64,000 bases of DNA from Clostridia bacterium (GCA_017467275.1 JAFTSN010000025.1:86535-150534); one strand, 5' to 3'; counted from the first letter of the stretch, positions 9,246 through 17,009 are shown. The notes: generated by a model from the letters alone, not told the origin. Program-made: numbers and translations.

Positions 9246-9389
9246 TTAAAGCTGATCGTTAATCTGCGGAATCGGCACAATCGGAAGCTCGTTGTCCTGA
9301 TAGACGTCCGACGCGCCCGAAGCCGTGATCACGTCCTCGGATAAAAGCTTAATGATTTTCATTTCGGGCTTCTCAAATAATTTTTTCAT
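9246..9389 (-). CDS. 47-residue peptide with DVITASG motif
   Basis: This ORF is too short for usual gene finders. It starts with ATG at 9389 behind GGAGGG with 8-nt spacing and ends with TAA at 9246. The translation begins MKKLFEKPEMKIIKLLSEDV and continues ITASGASDVYQDNELPIVPI, ending PQINDQL. It lies 17 nt upstream of the large LamG protein and 14 nt downstream of the other LamG gene, so it is inside the operon. It has no hydrophobic segment long enough for a membrane helix. A second member of the same type sits at 40077-40217, again directly before a large surface protein. I do not know a named family; function unknown. The two independent instances plus good ribosome sites argue for a real gene. 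Confidence 0.75.
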   Translation of the reverse strand: MKKLFEKPEMKIIKLLSEDVITASGASDVYQDNELPIVPIPQINDQL

Positions 9390-9403
9390 TGTTTCATCCC
9401 TCC

Positions 9404-11332
9404 TTAACCGAGCACTTCATCCGCTTTCGCACTGTAAGAATAGATCGCCTGCACAACGTTATAAAGCGCTGCATTCTCCGTTCCTTGCGAAAGCACCGTT
9501 TCTATATAGCTAATCGCGCTATACTTGACCGTGATGCCGCCGATGGTCACCGTCTGCACCGTGCTCAAATCTCTTGCGACCACCTGCACCTCAATCACCC
9601 AAATCTTATTCGCCTCGTCCACGCATACGGGCGTACCCGAACAGTTAAATCCATCAACGCTCTCCGCCTTGAAATATACGCAGATTGTGGTTTTGGATTC
9701 AAGAATGAGGGTTGCGCCCAAGAGCTCCACGCCCGCCTGTGCGCCCGTAGCCGACCCCTTATATTGTGCAAGCTCCTCCGCCGTGATAACGTTTTCCGTC
9801 ACCTTTTCAACCACCGCGTTTCCGAAATAATCTTGCGTTGCCTCACAGTAGGCAACAAGGCTTGCCAACAGCTCTTTCACACCCTGCGCGTAATCGCCCG
9901 CCTCAATCGCGTTCGCGTAGTCCTTAACGCTATAGGATGCCGTCGCGCCGTTTTCAACAGCCTCGCCGTCCACCTCGACCACCGTGAGCGTCACGGCTTT
10001 ATCGTAGTCCTTTGCCGCCACGGGATAGGTAAATCTCCAGAGTCCCTCGCCCTCGTCGTATACGCCTGAGACCGTCTCCGTTTCCTTATCCGCCATGGCA
10101 AGCGTCGCTTTCGCGCCCGTCGTGCCCGCAGGCAGCTTCACATAGTAATTGAGCCCGAAATCGTCTGCCGCGGAAATGGACATCTTCATAACCGCCGAAA
10201 GCTCCACCACCGTCAGCTCGTAGGCAATTTCGTTGCCAAACGTGTTGGCATAGCCAAGCTTACTCGTCTCAAACGAGCCCTTGGCATAGTATTTATCGTT
10301 TTCCTGTTCAATCCCCGTCCACGTGATCGGCGCTTCAACCGTCGTGCTGTTGGAAAGGGTCAGGGTTACCGTTCCCTCGTTCATTGCAGCGAGCATTGCC
10401 TCTTCCGTCATGGAAGTGTCGAGCGTTTGGCTCGTCGCCTCGCCCTCGAAGCCCACGTTGGCATCCGTTATGTAGGTAAGGTTCGCAATATCATCCGTCG
10501 TCACTTTTCCGTTCGTATTATACGCCGTCACACACGTCTCGTCCATCGCAAAATCATAAAAAGCAACGTTGCGAATAGAGCCCGTCGACAGTTTATCCGC
10601 GGCACCGTTGTATCTGCCGCCGATCGAGAAGAAACTCTTTCCCGTCGCCGTTGCCCAGGTGCTGTCAATCGACGTGTCCCATGCGGCATTGCTTGCGTTC
10701 GGATTGGTCAAAGCCACCGCCGTTCCGTTTCTGTAAACCGTCATATTCCCACCCGGCTGAACTGAAACGATAATTTTCTCAAAATCCGTAGGCGCTTTAT
10801 TTGCACCGTATTCAAACACCTTTGGTGCAGAATAATAATCATTGTTCTTCGTCATGTTGTAGGTGTAAAGTCTGAGTTGTCCAGGATAAGAGGGCATACG
10901 GCCGATAAAAGAGAAATAATCGCTGGAATTGCCCACGCCGATATAATGCTCCCATTCTGCCGTGCCTTTAGCCGTCATGATCTCAAAGCAGAGCGTGAAC
11001 GCCGTCACGTCCGCAAACATATTGCTCTCCGCGTCCTGTGCCACGCAGAAGCCTCCGCTAAAGCTCACGCCGCCGCCCTCGATTGCCGTGGCACTGTTTA
11101 AAAGCTCTCCTGATCCCCCCGCAACGTAGGCATTTCGGTATTCCATATCATAATTGCCCATGGAATCCTTACCGAAGTTGGTAGAGTCCTTGAACTCGTA
11201 CTTTGCGATCGGGTCGATCTCTACTGCGCTCGCGCTTGCCGTCTGTTCCGCAAAGCCAACCGCACCCACGATTGAAACCGCCATGAGCGCGGAAAGAAGG
11301 GAACAGATAATGCCTTTCTTACATTTTTTCAT
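9404..11332 (-). CDS. Secreted LamG-domain protein, first gene of the operon
   Basis: The protein has 642 residues. AGGAGG lies 6 nt before the ATG. Signal peptide: MKKCKKGIICSLLSALMAVS, cleaved near ASASA. Residues about 38-290 form a LamG-like beta-sandwich (FTLCFEIMTAKGTAEWEHYIG, FFSIGGRYNG). Then comes an Ig-like linker with the same wording as in the neighbouring 931-residue protein, and a C-terminal module (about 385-642) starting MKMSISAADDFGLNYYVKLP with an acidic helical part (YAQGVKELLASLVAYCEATQ). It has no C-terminal anchor, so it may be released or held by partners. It is probably the recent tandem copy of the 931-residue gene, with a different C-terminal end. Role: binding of a glycan at the cell surface is plausible, not shown. 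Confidence 0.78.
   Translation of the reverse strand: MKKCKKGIICSLLSALMAVSIVGAVGFAEQTASASAVEIDPIAKYEFKDSTNFGKDSMGNYDMEYRNAYVAGGSGELLNSATAIEGGGVSFSGGFCVAQDAESNMFADVTAFTLCFEIMTAKGTAEWEHYIGVGNSSDYFSFIGRMPSYPGQLRLYTYNMTKNNDYYSAPKVFEYGANKAPTDFEKIIVSVQPGGNMTVYRNGTAVALTNPNASNAAWDTSIDSTWATATGKSFFSIGGRYNGAADKLSTGSIRNVAFYDFAMDETCVTAYNTNGKVTTDDIANLTYITDANVGFEGEATSQTLDTSMTEEAMLAAMNEGTVTLTLSNSTTVEAPITWTGIEQENDKYYAKGSFETSKLGYANTFGNEIAYELTVVELSAVMKMSISAADDFGLNYYVKLPAGTTGAKATLAMADKETETVSGVYDEGEGLWRFTYPVAAKDYDKAVTLTVVEVDGEAVENGATASYSVKDYANAIEAGDYAQGVKELLASLVAYCEATQDYFGNAVVEKVTENVITAEELAQYKGSATGAQAGVELLGATLILESKTTICVYFKAESVDGFNCSGTPVCVDEANKIWVIEVQVVARDLSTVQTVTIGGITVKYSAISYIETVLSQGTENAALYNVVQAIYSYSAKADEVLG
10190..11332 (-). 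repeat. Tandem paralogous segment, copy B (LamG-coding)
   Basis: Partner of the 8085-9229 segment. The match ends where the linker gives way to the DDFGLNYYVKLP module, so the copies differ in their C-terminal halves. The small DVITASG peptide gene lies between the copies. Confidence 0.75.
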
Positions 11333-11390
11333 AAAAAACCTCCTAACATATTCGTTTTCATGAGTTTATTTTGCCGTTCTCACTATCCTT

Positions 11391-11419
11391 ATTATAAAAT
11401 ACTCCTCTTTGCTTTGCAA
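11391..11419 (-). promoter_or_regulatory. Sigma-A-type promoter of the LamG/transporter operon
   Basis: On the minus strand: -35 TTGCAA (11414-11419), 17-nt spacer, -10 TATAAT (11391-11396). The start of transcription would be near 11384, leaving a leader of about 50 nt with AGGAGG before the first ATG. The 217-nt divergent gap to the AraC gene is AT-rich and probably holds the regulator's sites; I could not pick a clear operator. Confidence 0.85.
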
Positions 11420-11514
11420 GAGGGTTTTTTCATTTAATCTAAATATTTGTAAGGTTTTATTACGTTTTTTTACTCCAATTTGCGGAAAAAGGTAGTCTTT
11501 TTAAAATTAAGGTC

Positions 11515-11543
11515 TTGCTTTTTTATTTGTTCCGTGATACAAT
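11515..11543 (+). promoter_or_regulatory. Promoter of the divergent AraC gene
   Basis: -35 TTGCTT (11515-11520), 17-nt spacer, -10 TACAAT (11538-11543). The expected transcription start falls at about 11550, the A of the annotated ATG, and there is no ribosome site between. If both calls are right the mRNA is leaderless. Confidence 0.65.
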
Positions 11544-11549
11544 AGAGCC

Positions 11550-12593
11550 ATGGAACATCTTCGCTTTAAGGACGTGGGAAATTACACGCTTGAGCCCCTT
11601 TCCTACTACATAAAAAAATTCACCCCCGAATTTTACATGGGGATGCACAAGCACGGCTATTTTGAGATCATGTACGCGCAAAGAGGCTCTTTTAATATAG
11701 AGCTTTCCACCGATCCTGAAAAGGAGGGAACGCTTTCGACGGTCACCGTCAATCAGGGCTCCTTTATCTTCCTTGACGCAGACCTGTTCCACCGACTGAA
11801 AATCGCAGAGCCCGAGGTGGTCATTTACTGCATCGAATTTGCGCCCAAGCCGCCTGACGAATACAACCCGTTCGAGGTGAATTCCGTTTTCCCCGTCAAT
11901 TATAAAGCGCTGTTAAATAAGACCAATCTTAAATATCTTGCGGAGAGCTCGAGCGGATACATGGTGGTGCCCAATCTTTGCAACGTGGATTCCGCGCTCC
12001 ATAACCTAATTTTTCAATTAAGCAAGCAGGCAAAGAGCGTTGAGGACGCCTATGCCGTGCGGCTCTGTATTCTCACGCTGTTTTCCGAGATCGCAAAGAG
12101 CATCGCTCTGTTTAAGGAAAACGAAACCTACTACACCAAAAAGGTGTATATCTATATCAAAAACCACTTGAATCAGAAAATTACCCTCGACGATATTGCA
12201 AGTGCGGTGGGCTATCATAAGGCGTATCTGACCTCGCAGTTTAAGAAGCAGACGGGAAAAACAATCATGCAAATGGTCTGCTTCATGCGTATTTCCAAGA
12301 GCTTGCAGCTTTTGCGGGACACCAACCTTTCCGTGACGGAGATTGCCGAGCAGGTCGGTTTTTCCTCGTATACGAGAATGGTCTGCGCCTTTCAAAAGGT
12401 GGTGGGACTATCCCCCTCCGCCTGCCGCAAAAACTTTATTAACGACGAGATCGACCACTCCACCAAAGACCACCAATCCTCCTCCGTCCGTATTTCTCCC
12501 GAAGATTATCTGTTAGACGACGAGGCGTTCTACTCCTCGTATTACAAAAAGGGTCTTCATTCCAAGGTCGAGGAACTTCTCAAAAAATATTGA
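11550..12593 (+). CDS. AraC family transcriptional regulator
   Basis: The protein has 347 residues. The N-terminal half is a cupin-like sensor domain (MHKHGYFEIMYAQRGSFNI near 30-50; GSFIFLDADLFHRL near 70-85), which usually binds a sugar. The C-terminal half has the double helix-turn-helix: ITLDDIASAVGYHKAYLTSQ (about 210-230) and VTEIAEQVGFSSYTRMVCAF (about 255-275), followed by the conserved GLSPSACRK. A tail of about 50 residues follows. It is transcribed away from the transporter operon across a 217-nt gap, the standard arrangement for a regulator of that operon. The cupin starts so close to the ATG that a later start would damage it. Confidence 0.92.
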   Translation: MEHLRFKDVGNYTLEPLSYYIKKFTPEFYMGMHKHGYFEIMYAQRGSFNIELSTDPEKEGTLSTVTVNQGSFIFLDADLFHRLKIAEPEVVIYCIEFAPKPPDEYNPFEVNSVFPVNYKALLNKTNLKYLAESSSGYMVVPNLCNVDSALHNLIFQLSKQAKSVEDAYAVRLCILTLFSEIAKSIALFKENETYYTKKVYIYIKNHLNQKITLDDIASAVGYHKAYLTSQFKKQTGKTIMQMVCFMRISKSLQLLRDTNLSVTEIAEQVGFSSYTRMVCAFQKVVGLSPSACRKNFINDEIDHSTKDHQSSSVRISPEDYLLDDEAFYSSYYKKGLHSKVEELLKKY

Positions 12594-12674
12594 CGTACGA
12601 AAAGAAGCAAGCTCCGCCGACGGGTTGTGAAGCGAACCCCAAAGTTTAAACAAAAAAATATTAAATTCGTGCAT

Positions 12675-12706
12675 GAGTTCTGTACTGTACAGGGCTCTTT
12701 TCTTTT
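12675..12706 (+). terminator. Rho-independent terminator after the AraC gene
   Basis: The stem GAGTTCTGTAC pairs with GTACAGGGCTC (two G-T pairs) around a tight turn and is followed by TTTTCTTTT. It lies about 80 nt past the AraC stop. The bases between stop and hairpin hold nothing I recognise. Confidence 0.7.
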
Positions 12707-12788
12707 CGCTCGAGAAAAAATTCTCTCGTTGTTCCTTTCTTGCTCATAAAATTATCCACTTCCTCGAGATTTTTTGTTATCGCTTCTG

Positions 12789-12817
12789 TTGACATTTGCA
12801 AAAATGCCTGTTATAAT
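12789..12817 (+). promoter_or_regulatory. Consensus promoter of the DegV operon
   Basis: -35 TTGACA (12789-12794), 17-nt spacer, -10 TATAAT (12812-12817): a perfect match to the housekeeping consensus. The start would be near 12824, with a leader of about 47 nt and GAGGAGG before the ATG. Confidence 0.92.
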
Positions 12818-12870
12818 ATATGTAATATAAAAAAATGACAATTTATTAAAGCGTTTACTGAGGAGGAATT

Positions 12871-13773
12871 ATGAGAAAATACGTTATTATCACCGATTCG
12901 GGCTGCGATCTCAACGACGAATTGAGAAAAAAGTATGAAATCGACTATGTTCCGATGCACTATATCTATAACGGAAAGGACGTTGAGGCACATTTGGATT
13001 GGAGAGAGCTCTCCCCGAAAGCATTTTACGACGTCATGCGCGGCGGCACGCGTATTTTCACAGCGGCGGTGAATATTGACGCCTATGTGGAAGCATTTGA
13101 AAAATACCTCTCCGAGGGCTACGATATTTTATCCGTCTCCACCACGGCGGCACTGTCCACCTCCGTCAACTCCAGCTATGCGGCACGGGATACTGTCTTA
13201 AAGAAGTACCCCGAGGCAAAAGTAATCTGCGTGGATTCCACGCGCGCCTGTACAGGCTTGGGCTTGCTCTGCGTGAAAGCGGCAATGCTCCGTGACGAGG
13301 GCAAGACGATTGAAGAAGCGGCGGCTTGGATCAACGAAAATAAAAAATACATCAATCAAGAGGGTTCGGTTGAAAAGCTGGCTTGGCTCAAGCAGGCGGG
13401 CAGAGTCTCGTTCATGAGCGCGTTTTTCGGGGACCTCATCGGTATCAAGCCCATCATCATTGCAGACGTGCACGGCTATAATATCGCAATCGATAAAGTC
13501 AAGGGCAGAAAAGCTTCCTTGGAAAGAGTTGCGACGCGCGTCGCAGAGGAATATATCCCGAACGAGCTGGGCATTTTTATCAACCATGCGGATTGCTTGG
13601 AGGATGCGCTGCTGTTAAAGGAAAAAATACAGGCAAAGACGGGCGTGAGCGACGAAACGTTCACCATCGGCTACATCGGTCCTGCGATCGGCGCTGCCGT
13701 GGGTCCTGGTATGCTCGGTGTGTATTTCCTCGGCAAAGAGGTTACGCTTGATTCCTTAAAGGATAAAAAGTAA
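12871..13773 (+). CDS. DegV family fatty-acid-binding protein (FakB-like)
   Basis: The protein has 300 residues, the usual length of the family. Motifs: N-terminal ITDSGCDL (7-14), the conserved VSTTAALSTSVNSSYAARD stretch (near 90-110), CVDSTRACTGLGLL (about 116-130) and a C-terminal IGYIGPAIGAAVGPGMLG. DegV/FakB proteins hold a fatty acid in a deep pocket and present it to the kinase FakA for phosphorylation, feeding phospholipid synthesis. The next gene, 10 nt downstream, is an acyltransferase relative, which supports a role in lipid synthesis. No FakA gene is nearby. Confidence 0.93.
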   Translation: MRKYVIITDSGCDLNDELRKKYEIDYVPMHYIYNGKDVEAHLDWRELSPKAFYDVMRGGTRIFTAAVNIDAYVEAFEKYLSEGYDILSVSTTAALSTSVNSSYAARDTVLKKYPEAKVICVDSTRACTGLGLLCVKAAMLRDEGKTIEEAAAWINENKKYINQEGSVEKLAWLKQAGRVSFMSAFFGDLIGIKPIIIADVHGYNIAIDKVKGRKASLERVATRVAEEYIPNELGIFINHADCLEDALLLKEKIQAKTGVSDETFTIGYIGPAIGAAVGPGMLGVYFLGKEVTLDSLKDKK

Positions 13774-13783
13774 GGAGCAAATT

Positions 13784-14494
13784 ATGGCAAAGGACTGGAA
13801 AGTTCCAAAGAGAAAACAGCCTGTTTGGAGAGTTACAAAAAAGATCATCTCCCCTTTCTTTAAGGCGAAAGAGGTGGTGTTTGAGGGGGAAAAATTTCCC
13901 GATAAATGTATTATCGTTTCCAATCACAATAATAAAAAAGGCCCCATGGTTTTTGAGGTGAGTCTCCCTGTTTTTCATGCGACTTGGGGTGCCTATCAGA
14001 TGCTTGGTACGTATAAAGAACGCTTCCGCTATCTTCGCGACGTGCTGTATATCCAGAAAAACGGCTTCAGCAAGTTCAAGGCGACGATGAAAGCGTGGTT
14101 TGAAGCAATCTTTTCTATCTATATGTATCGAGGCATGAAAATTCTCCCCTCCTATCCCGACGCACGCTTCCGCAAAACGTTACAATATAGCATGGCGGTC
14201 TTGGAGGCGGGTTGTGCCGTTTCTATGTATCCCGAGGATTCCTCGGAGGGATATTTCGAGGAATTGACCCATTTCTTGCCTGGATTTGTTATGCTGGCGC
14301 AACAGTACTATAAAAAGACGGGCGAGGACGTGCCTGTGTTCCCGATGTATTGGGGCAGAAAGGGAAACAAGATCGTTGTCGGCAAGCCGTTATACGTACA
14401 GGATTTTGTAAAAGAGGGTTTGAACCGAGAAGAGATTGCCGAGCAGTTCCGCCTCGCGGTCAACGGGCTATACTATAAATATTTCAAAAAATAA
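13784..14494 (+). CDS. Divergent lysophospholipid acyltransferase-like (PlsC-like) protein
   Basis: The protein has 236 residues and AAGGAG precedes the ATG. The pattern is that of glycerolipid acyltransferases: a block-I-like SNHNNKKGP (H48) followed later by MYPEDSSEGYF (about 145-155), which sits where the family has FPEGTRS. In ordinary PlsC block I the histidine is followed four residues later by aspartate; here that position is glycine (G53), so the catalytic dyad looks altered. It has no clear membrane helix. With DegV upstream it may transfer or handle acyl groups in phospholipid synthesis, but loss of classical activity is possible. Confidence 0.65.
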   Translation: MAKDWKVPKRKQPVWRVTKKIISPFFKAKEVVFEGEKFPDKCIIVSNHNNKKGPMVFEVSLPVFHATWGAYQMLGTYKERFRYLRDVLYIQKNGFSKFKATMKAWFEAIFSIYMYRGMKILPSYPDARFRKTLQYSMAVLEAGCAVSMYPEDSSEGYFEELTHFLPGFVMLAQQYYKKTGEDVPVFPMYWGRKGNKIVVGKPLYVQDFVKEGLNREEIAEQFRLAVNGLYYKYFKK

Positions 14495-14505
14495 AAATTA
14501 TCTGT

Positions 14506-14543
14506 AATATAAAAGACACGGTTCTTCCCGTGTCTTTTATATT
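14506..14543. terminator. Bidirectional terminator
   Basis: A 16-bp stem (AATATAAAAGACACGG with CCGTGTCTTTTATATT), 6-nt loop. The A-rich/T-rich stem base works on both strands: it ends the DegV-acyltransferase unit on plus and the small gene at 14545-14787 on minus. Confidence 0.92.
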
Positions 14544-14544
14544 A

Positions 14545-14787
14545 TTATCCCCAAGCCACCATATCGTGTTCGGGATATTCTTTTTTTTCCACATATTCCA
14601 TTATGCGGCAATATGAATGCGTTCTATATCCTTGATAAAATTCACTATCATCCTCGCACAACTTCTCGGTACGGCAAACTCCCGTTTTAGGAAAATATAC
14701 TACTATCCCTTTTTCTGCTCCTTTCCACGGATAATAATAATATTTTATATATTCTTCCGTTACTTCTATTTTTTCCAAATAAATCAT
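14545..14787 (-). CDS. Small conserved-looking protein of unknown function (80 residues)
   Basis: The protein has 80 residues, is acidic, and is rich in tyrosine and glutamate (EYIKYYYYPWKGAEKG; SYCRIMEYVEKKEYPEHDMV; ends AWG). It has no signal peptide or helix. AAAAAGGAAA precedes the ATG. A terminator follows the stop by 2 nt, which favours a real gene. I have the impression that small clostridial proteins of the same plan exist (MIxLxxIEV... start, ...MVAW end) but cannot verify it. It lies beside the leader-distal end of the CRISPR array; no functional link is evident. Confidence 0.55.
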   Translation of the reverse strand: MIYLEKIEVTEEYIKYYYYPWKGAEKGIVVYFPKTGVCRTEKLCEDDSEFYQGYRTHSYCRIMEYVEKKEYPEHDMVAWG

Positions 14788-14868
14788 TTTCCTTTTTCTC
14801 GTCTAACACCCTCCTATCATTAACTTGAGCTCCAGCATAAGAAAGTCCTTGCTTTCTTAATTCCAACC

Positions 14869-16225
14869 TCATAATTTCGTGATATACTAACAAGACTCTC
14901 AAACGGACGTTACGGATTATCTTCGGATTTATAAGTTTCAGTTACTTACAGAATAACAAGACTCTCAAACTGGCGTGACGCCTAATTTAATCGCAAGTTT
15001 GTTTCAGTTACTTACAGAATAACAAGACTCTCAAACATAATGCACCGCCTTTTTTGTTTTTAATCAGTTTCAGTTACTTACAGAATAACAAGACTCTCAA
15101 ACAGTAAGATAATAAAAAACCGCTGACCTATCGTTTCAGTTACTTACAGAATAACAAGACTCTCAAACGTTCGCCAGTCTTTCCTATCAATGTAAATAGT
15201 TTCAGTTACTTACAGAATAACAAGACTCTCAAACAATAATCATTTTATCCATAAATTGCCCCCTGTTTCAGTTACTTACAGAATAACAAGACTCTCAAAC
15301 ACTTCCAGCTACGCTGGTGGTATAATGTACGTTTCAGTTACTTACAGAATAACAAGACTCTCAAACTTCGTAATAGTCCAAATATTCCTTTCGGCTGTTT
15401 CAGTTACTTACAGAATAACAAGACTCTCAAACGGCGTAGCCGTAACCGTTAAACCAAAAATAGTTTCAGTTACTTACAGAATAACAAGACTCTCAAACAA
15501 AAAGCGGTTGACAGATTGTATGTAGTATGTTTCAGTTACTTACAGAATAACAAGACTCTCAAACATGTGCGCCGTCGTTGTGTTGCTTTTTCCGGTTTCA
15601 GTTACTTACAGAATAACAAGACTCTCAAACGCGATTGGGGTGGTGGGGGTTTCCTGCCAATGTTTCAGTTACTTACAGAATAACAAGACTCTCAAACTGT
15701 GTGTCATACTCTTTACTCCTTTGCCGTGTTTCAGTTACTTACAGAATAACAAGACTCTCAAACGTCAGGCTGACCTGATACTTTTCGGGAACCGTTTCAG
15801 TTACTTACAGAATAACAAGACTCTCAAACTGAGACTTCTAAAATTTTGCAGATTTGTATGTTTCAGTTACTTACAGAATAACAAGACTCTCAAACATAAA
15901 CTGACGAAGAGCAACTGCATCGGATGTTTCAGTTACTTACAGAATAACAAGACTCTCAAACAGAATTAACGGCAACTGCGTCAAAGTCGATGTTTCAGTT
16001 ACTTACAGAATAACAAGACTCTCAAACCAATTATCTTGTCGTCTTGAATTTTATCTGGTTTCAGTTACTTACAGAATAACAAGACTCTCAAACTGCTTTA
16101 ATCGGTAACAACGGTTGGGGCGGGTTTCAGTTACTTACAGAATAACAAGACTCTCAAACACTAGTCTTTAGCTCACACATACAACGATTGTTTCAGTTAC
16201 TTACAGAATAACAAGACTCTCAAAC
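14869..16225 (-). CRISPR. Type II-A CRISPR array: 20 perfect 36-nt repeats, one degenerate end repeat, 20 spacers
   Basis: Full repeats start at 14935 and recur every 66 nt to 15595, then at 15662 and every 66 nt to 16190. Every spacer is 30 nt except 15631-15661, which is 31 nt. All 20 repeats look identical. In the crRNA direction (minus strand) the repeat begins GTTTGAGAGTCTTGTTA and ends AAGTAACTGAAAC; the GTTTNAGAG start is typical of type II-A. The last repeat (14869-14904) keeps only 17 nt of its first half, so it is the old, leader-distal end. The newest spacer is therefore the one beside 16190. Repeat uniformity and the intact acquisition genes suggest an active array. Confidence 0.98.
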
Positions 16226-16304
16226 CTCAAATGATTGGCGTGAGCGTCACGTATCGACAATACGGCTTTCTGTAAGTTCCTATCAAAACAGCTCTTATGC
16301 TATT
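16226..16304 (-). promoter_or_regulatory. CRISPR leader with ATTTGAG anchor
   Basis: Read on the minus strand, the leader ends in ATTTGAG (16226-16232) directly against the first repeat. This is the leader-anchoring sequence known from type II-A systems of streptococci, where it directs Cas1-Cas2-Csn2 spacer insertion. Two small palindromes lie just upstream: CGTGAGCGTCACG (16239-16251) and CGTATCGACAATACG (16250-16264). A further 10 nt (16268-16277) are an inverted match to part of the repeat. Confidence 0.88.
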
Positions 16305-16333
16305 ATTTTATCACAAATCTTAATAATTTTCAA
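16305..16333 (-). promoter_or_regulatory. Promoter of the CRISPR array
   Basis: On the minus strand: -35 TTGAAA (16328-16333, inside the last codons of csn2), 17-nt spacer, -10 TAAAAT (16305-16310) preceded by TGA, an extended -10. Transcription would start near 16298 and give a leader RNA of about 73 nt before the first repeat. Confidence 0.8.
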
Positions 16334-17009
16334 GTATTTCGCATAAATCTTCCGTAATAATCACTGCCCTTTCTGCGGGAAGCAACGGACGAAATTTTCC
16401 TCTTTCTATCAATAAAAGTCCAATCTGCTCTCTAAAACAATGTTCATATATATTCAACAGTCTTTTATCGTCTAAAACGCTTTTTAAATTGATAAAAACA
16501 AAAAATTCGGACTTTTTTAATTCAATCAGCGCATTGATATAACAAATAAGCTTCTCCTCTAAACTATCGTAGCTTTTTTCAAATTTTACCCCCGCCGCTT
16601 TCAAATAATCGATTGGTTGCGGTTCACTATAATCAAGTGCGAACGGAACGAAAAAAGCAAGCTCGCCCAAAAATTCTATCGTTTTGGCGCTCAATTCGTT
16701 AAACAGTGAAATCTTTTCCCCAAACGCCACCTCCTCCAATCTCTTTTGTAAAAGCGTTAATAGCTTTTTATCGTTAAAATCAAATTGAAATAAATTAGAA
16801 ATGATTGTACCGTATTTTGCCGCATCTATAATTTTTCCGTTTTGCGAAAATACAAACGCTCCTTCTGCACCGTCAAACTGCTCCACTAAATCCGTTATCA
16901 TTGAATAAAACTCATTTGGATTTTCCACGACTAAAAGCTGAACGCATCCGTCGGTTAAAATAAGCGGTGTCTCCAAGTGTACGTGCGCAATTTTAATTTC
17001 CCCTTTCAT
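16320..17009 (-). CDS. csn2: Csn2, type II-A spacer acquisition protein
   Basis: The protein has 229 residues, near the usual 220 of the short Csn2 family. Segments GCVQLLVVENPNEFYSMITD near the N-terminus, IDYLKAAGVKFE (about 133-144) and FFVFINLKSVLDD followed by GLLLIERGKFRPL match the Csn2 plan. Csn2 forms a tetrameric ring that slides on double-stranded DNA ends and works with Cas1, Cas2 and Cas9 during spacer capture. Its start overlaps the cas2 stop by four bases (ATGA). Presence of Csn2 defines subtype II-A. The gene ends 11 nt from the array promoter's -10 box. Confidence 0.9.
   Translation of the reverse strand: MKGEIKIAHVHLETPLILTDGCVQLLVVENPNEFYSMITDLVEQFDGAEGAFVFSQNGKIIDAAKYGTIISNLFQFDFNDKKLLTLLQKRLEEVAFGEKISLFNELSAKTIEFLGELAFFVPFALDYSEPQPIDYLKAAGVKFEKSYDSLEEKLICYINALIELKKSEFFVFINLKSVLDDKRLLNIYEHCFREQIGLLLIERGKFRPLLPAERAVIITEDLCEILENY

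Noticed and set aside
12707-12760. CGAGAAAAAATTCTCTCG as a second terminator
   Set aside because: The stem is weak and partly A/T, and the stronger hairpin at 12675-12697 already explains the T-run.
14687-14902. 71-codon minus-strand frame
   Set aside because: It starts at a TTG inside the degenerate CRISPR repeat, has no ribosome site, and its second half is the shadow of the 80-residue gene. Only a possible remnant is mentioned.
15256-15969. Plus-strand frames translating as repeated VSVTYRITRLSN or CFSYLQNNKTLK units
   Set aside because: These are translations of the CRISPR repeats and not genes.
14869-16225. Self-targeting spacers
   Set aside because: By eye none of the 20 spacers matches another place in the window; a real search was not possible here.
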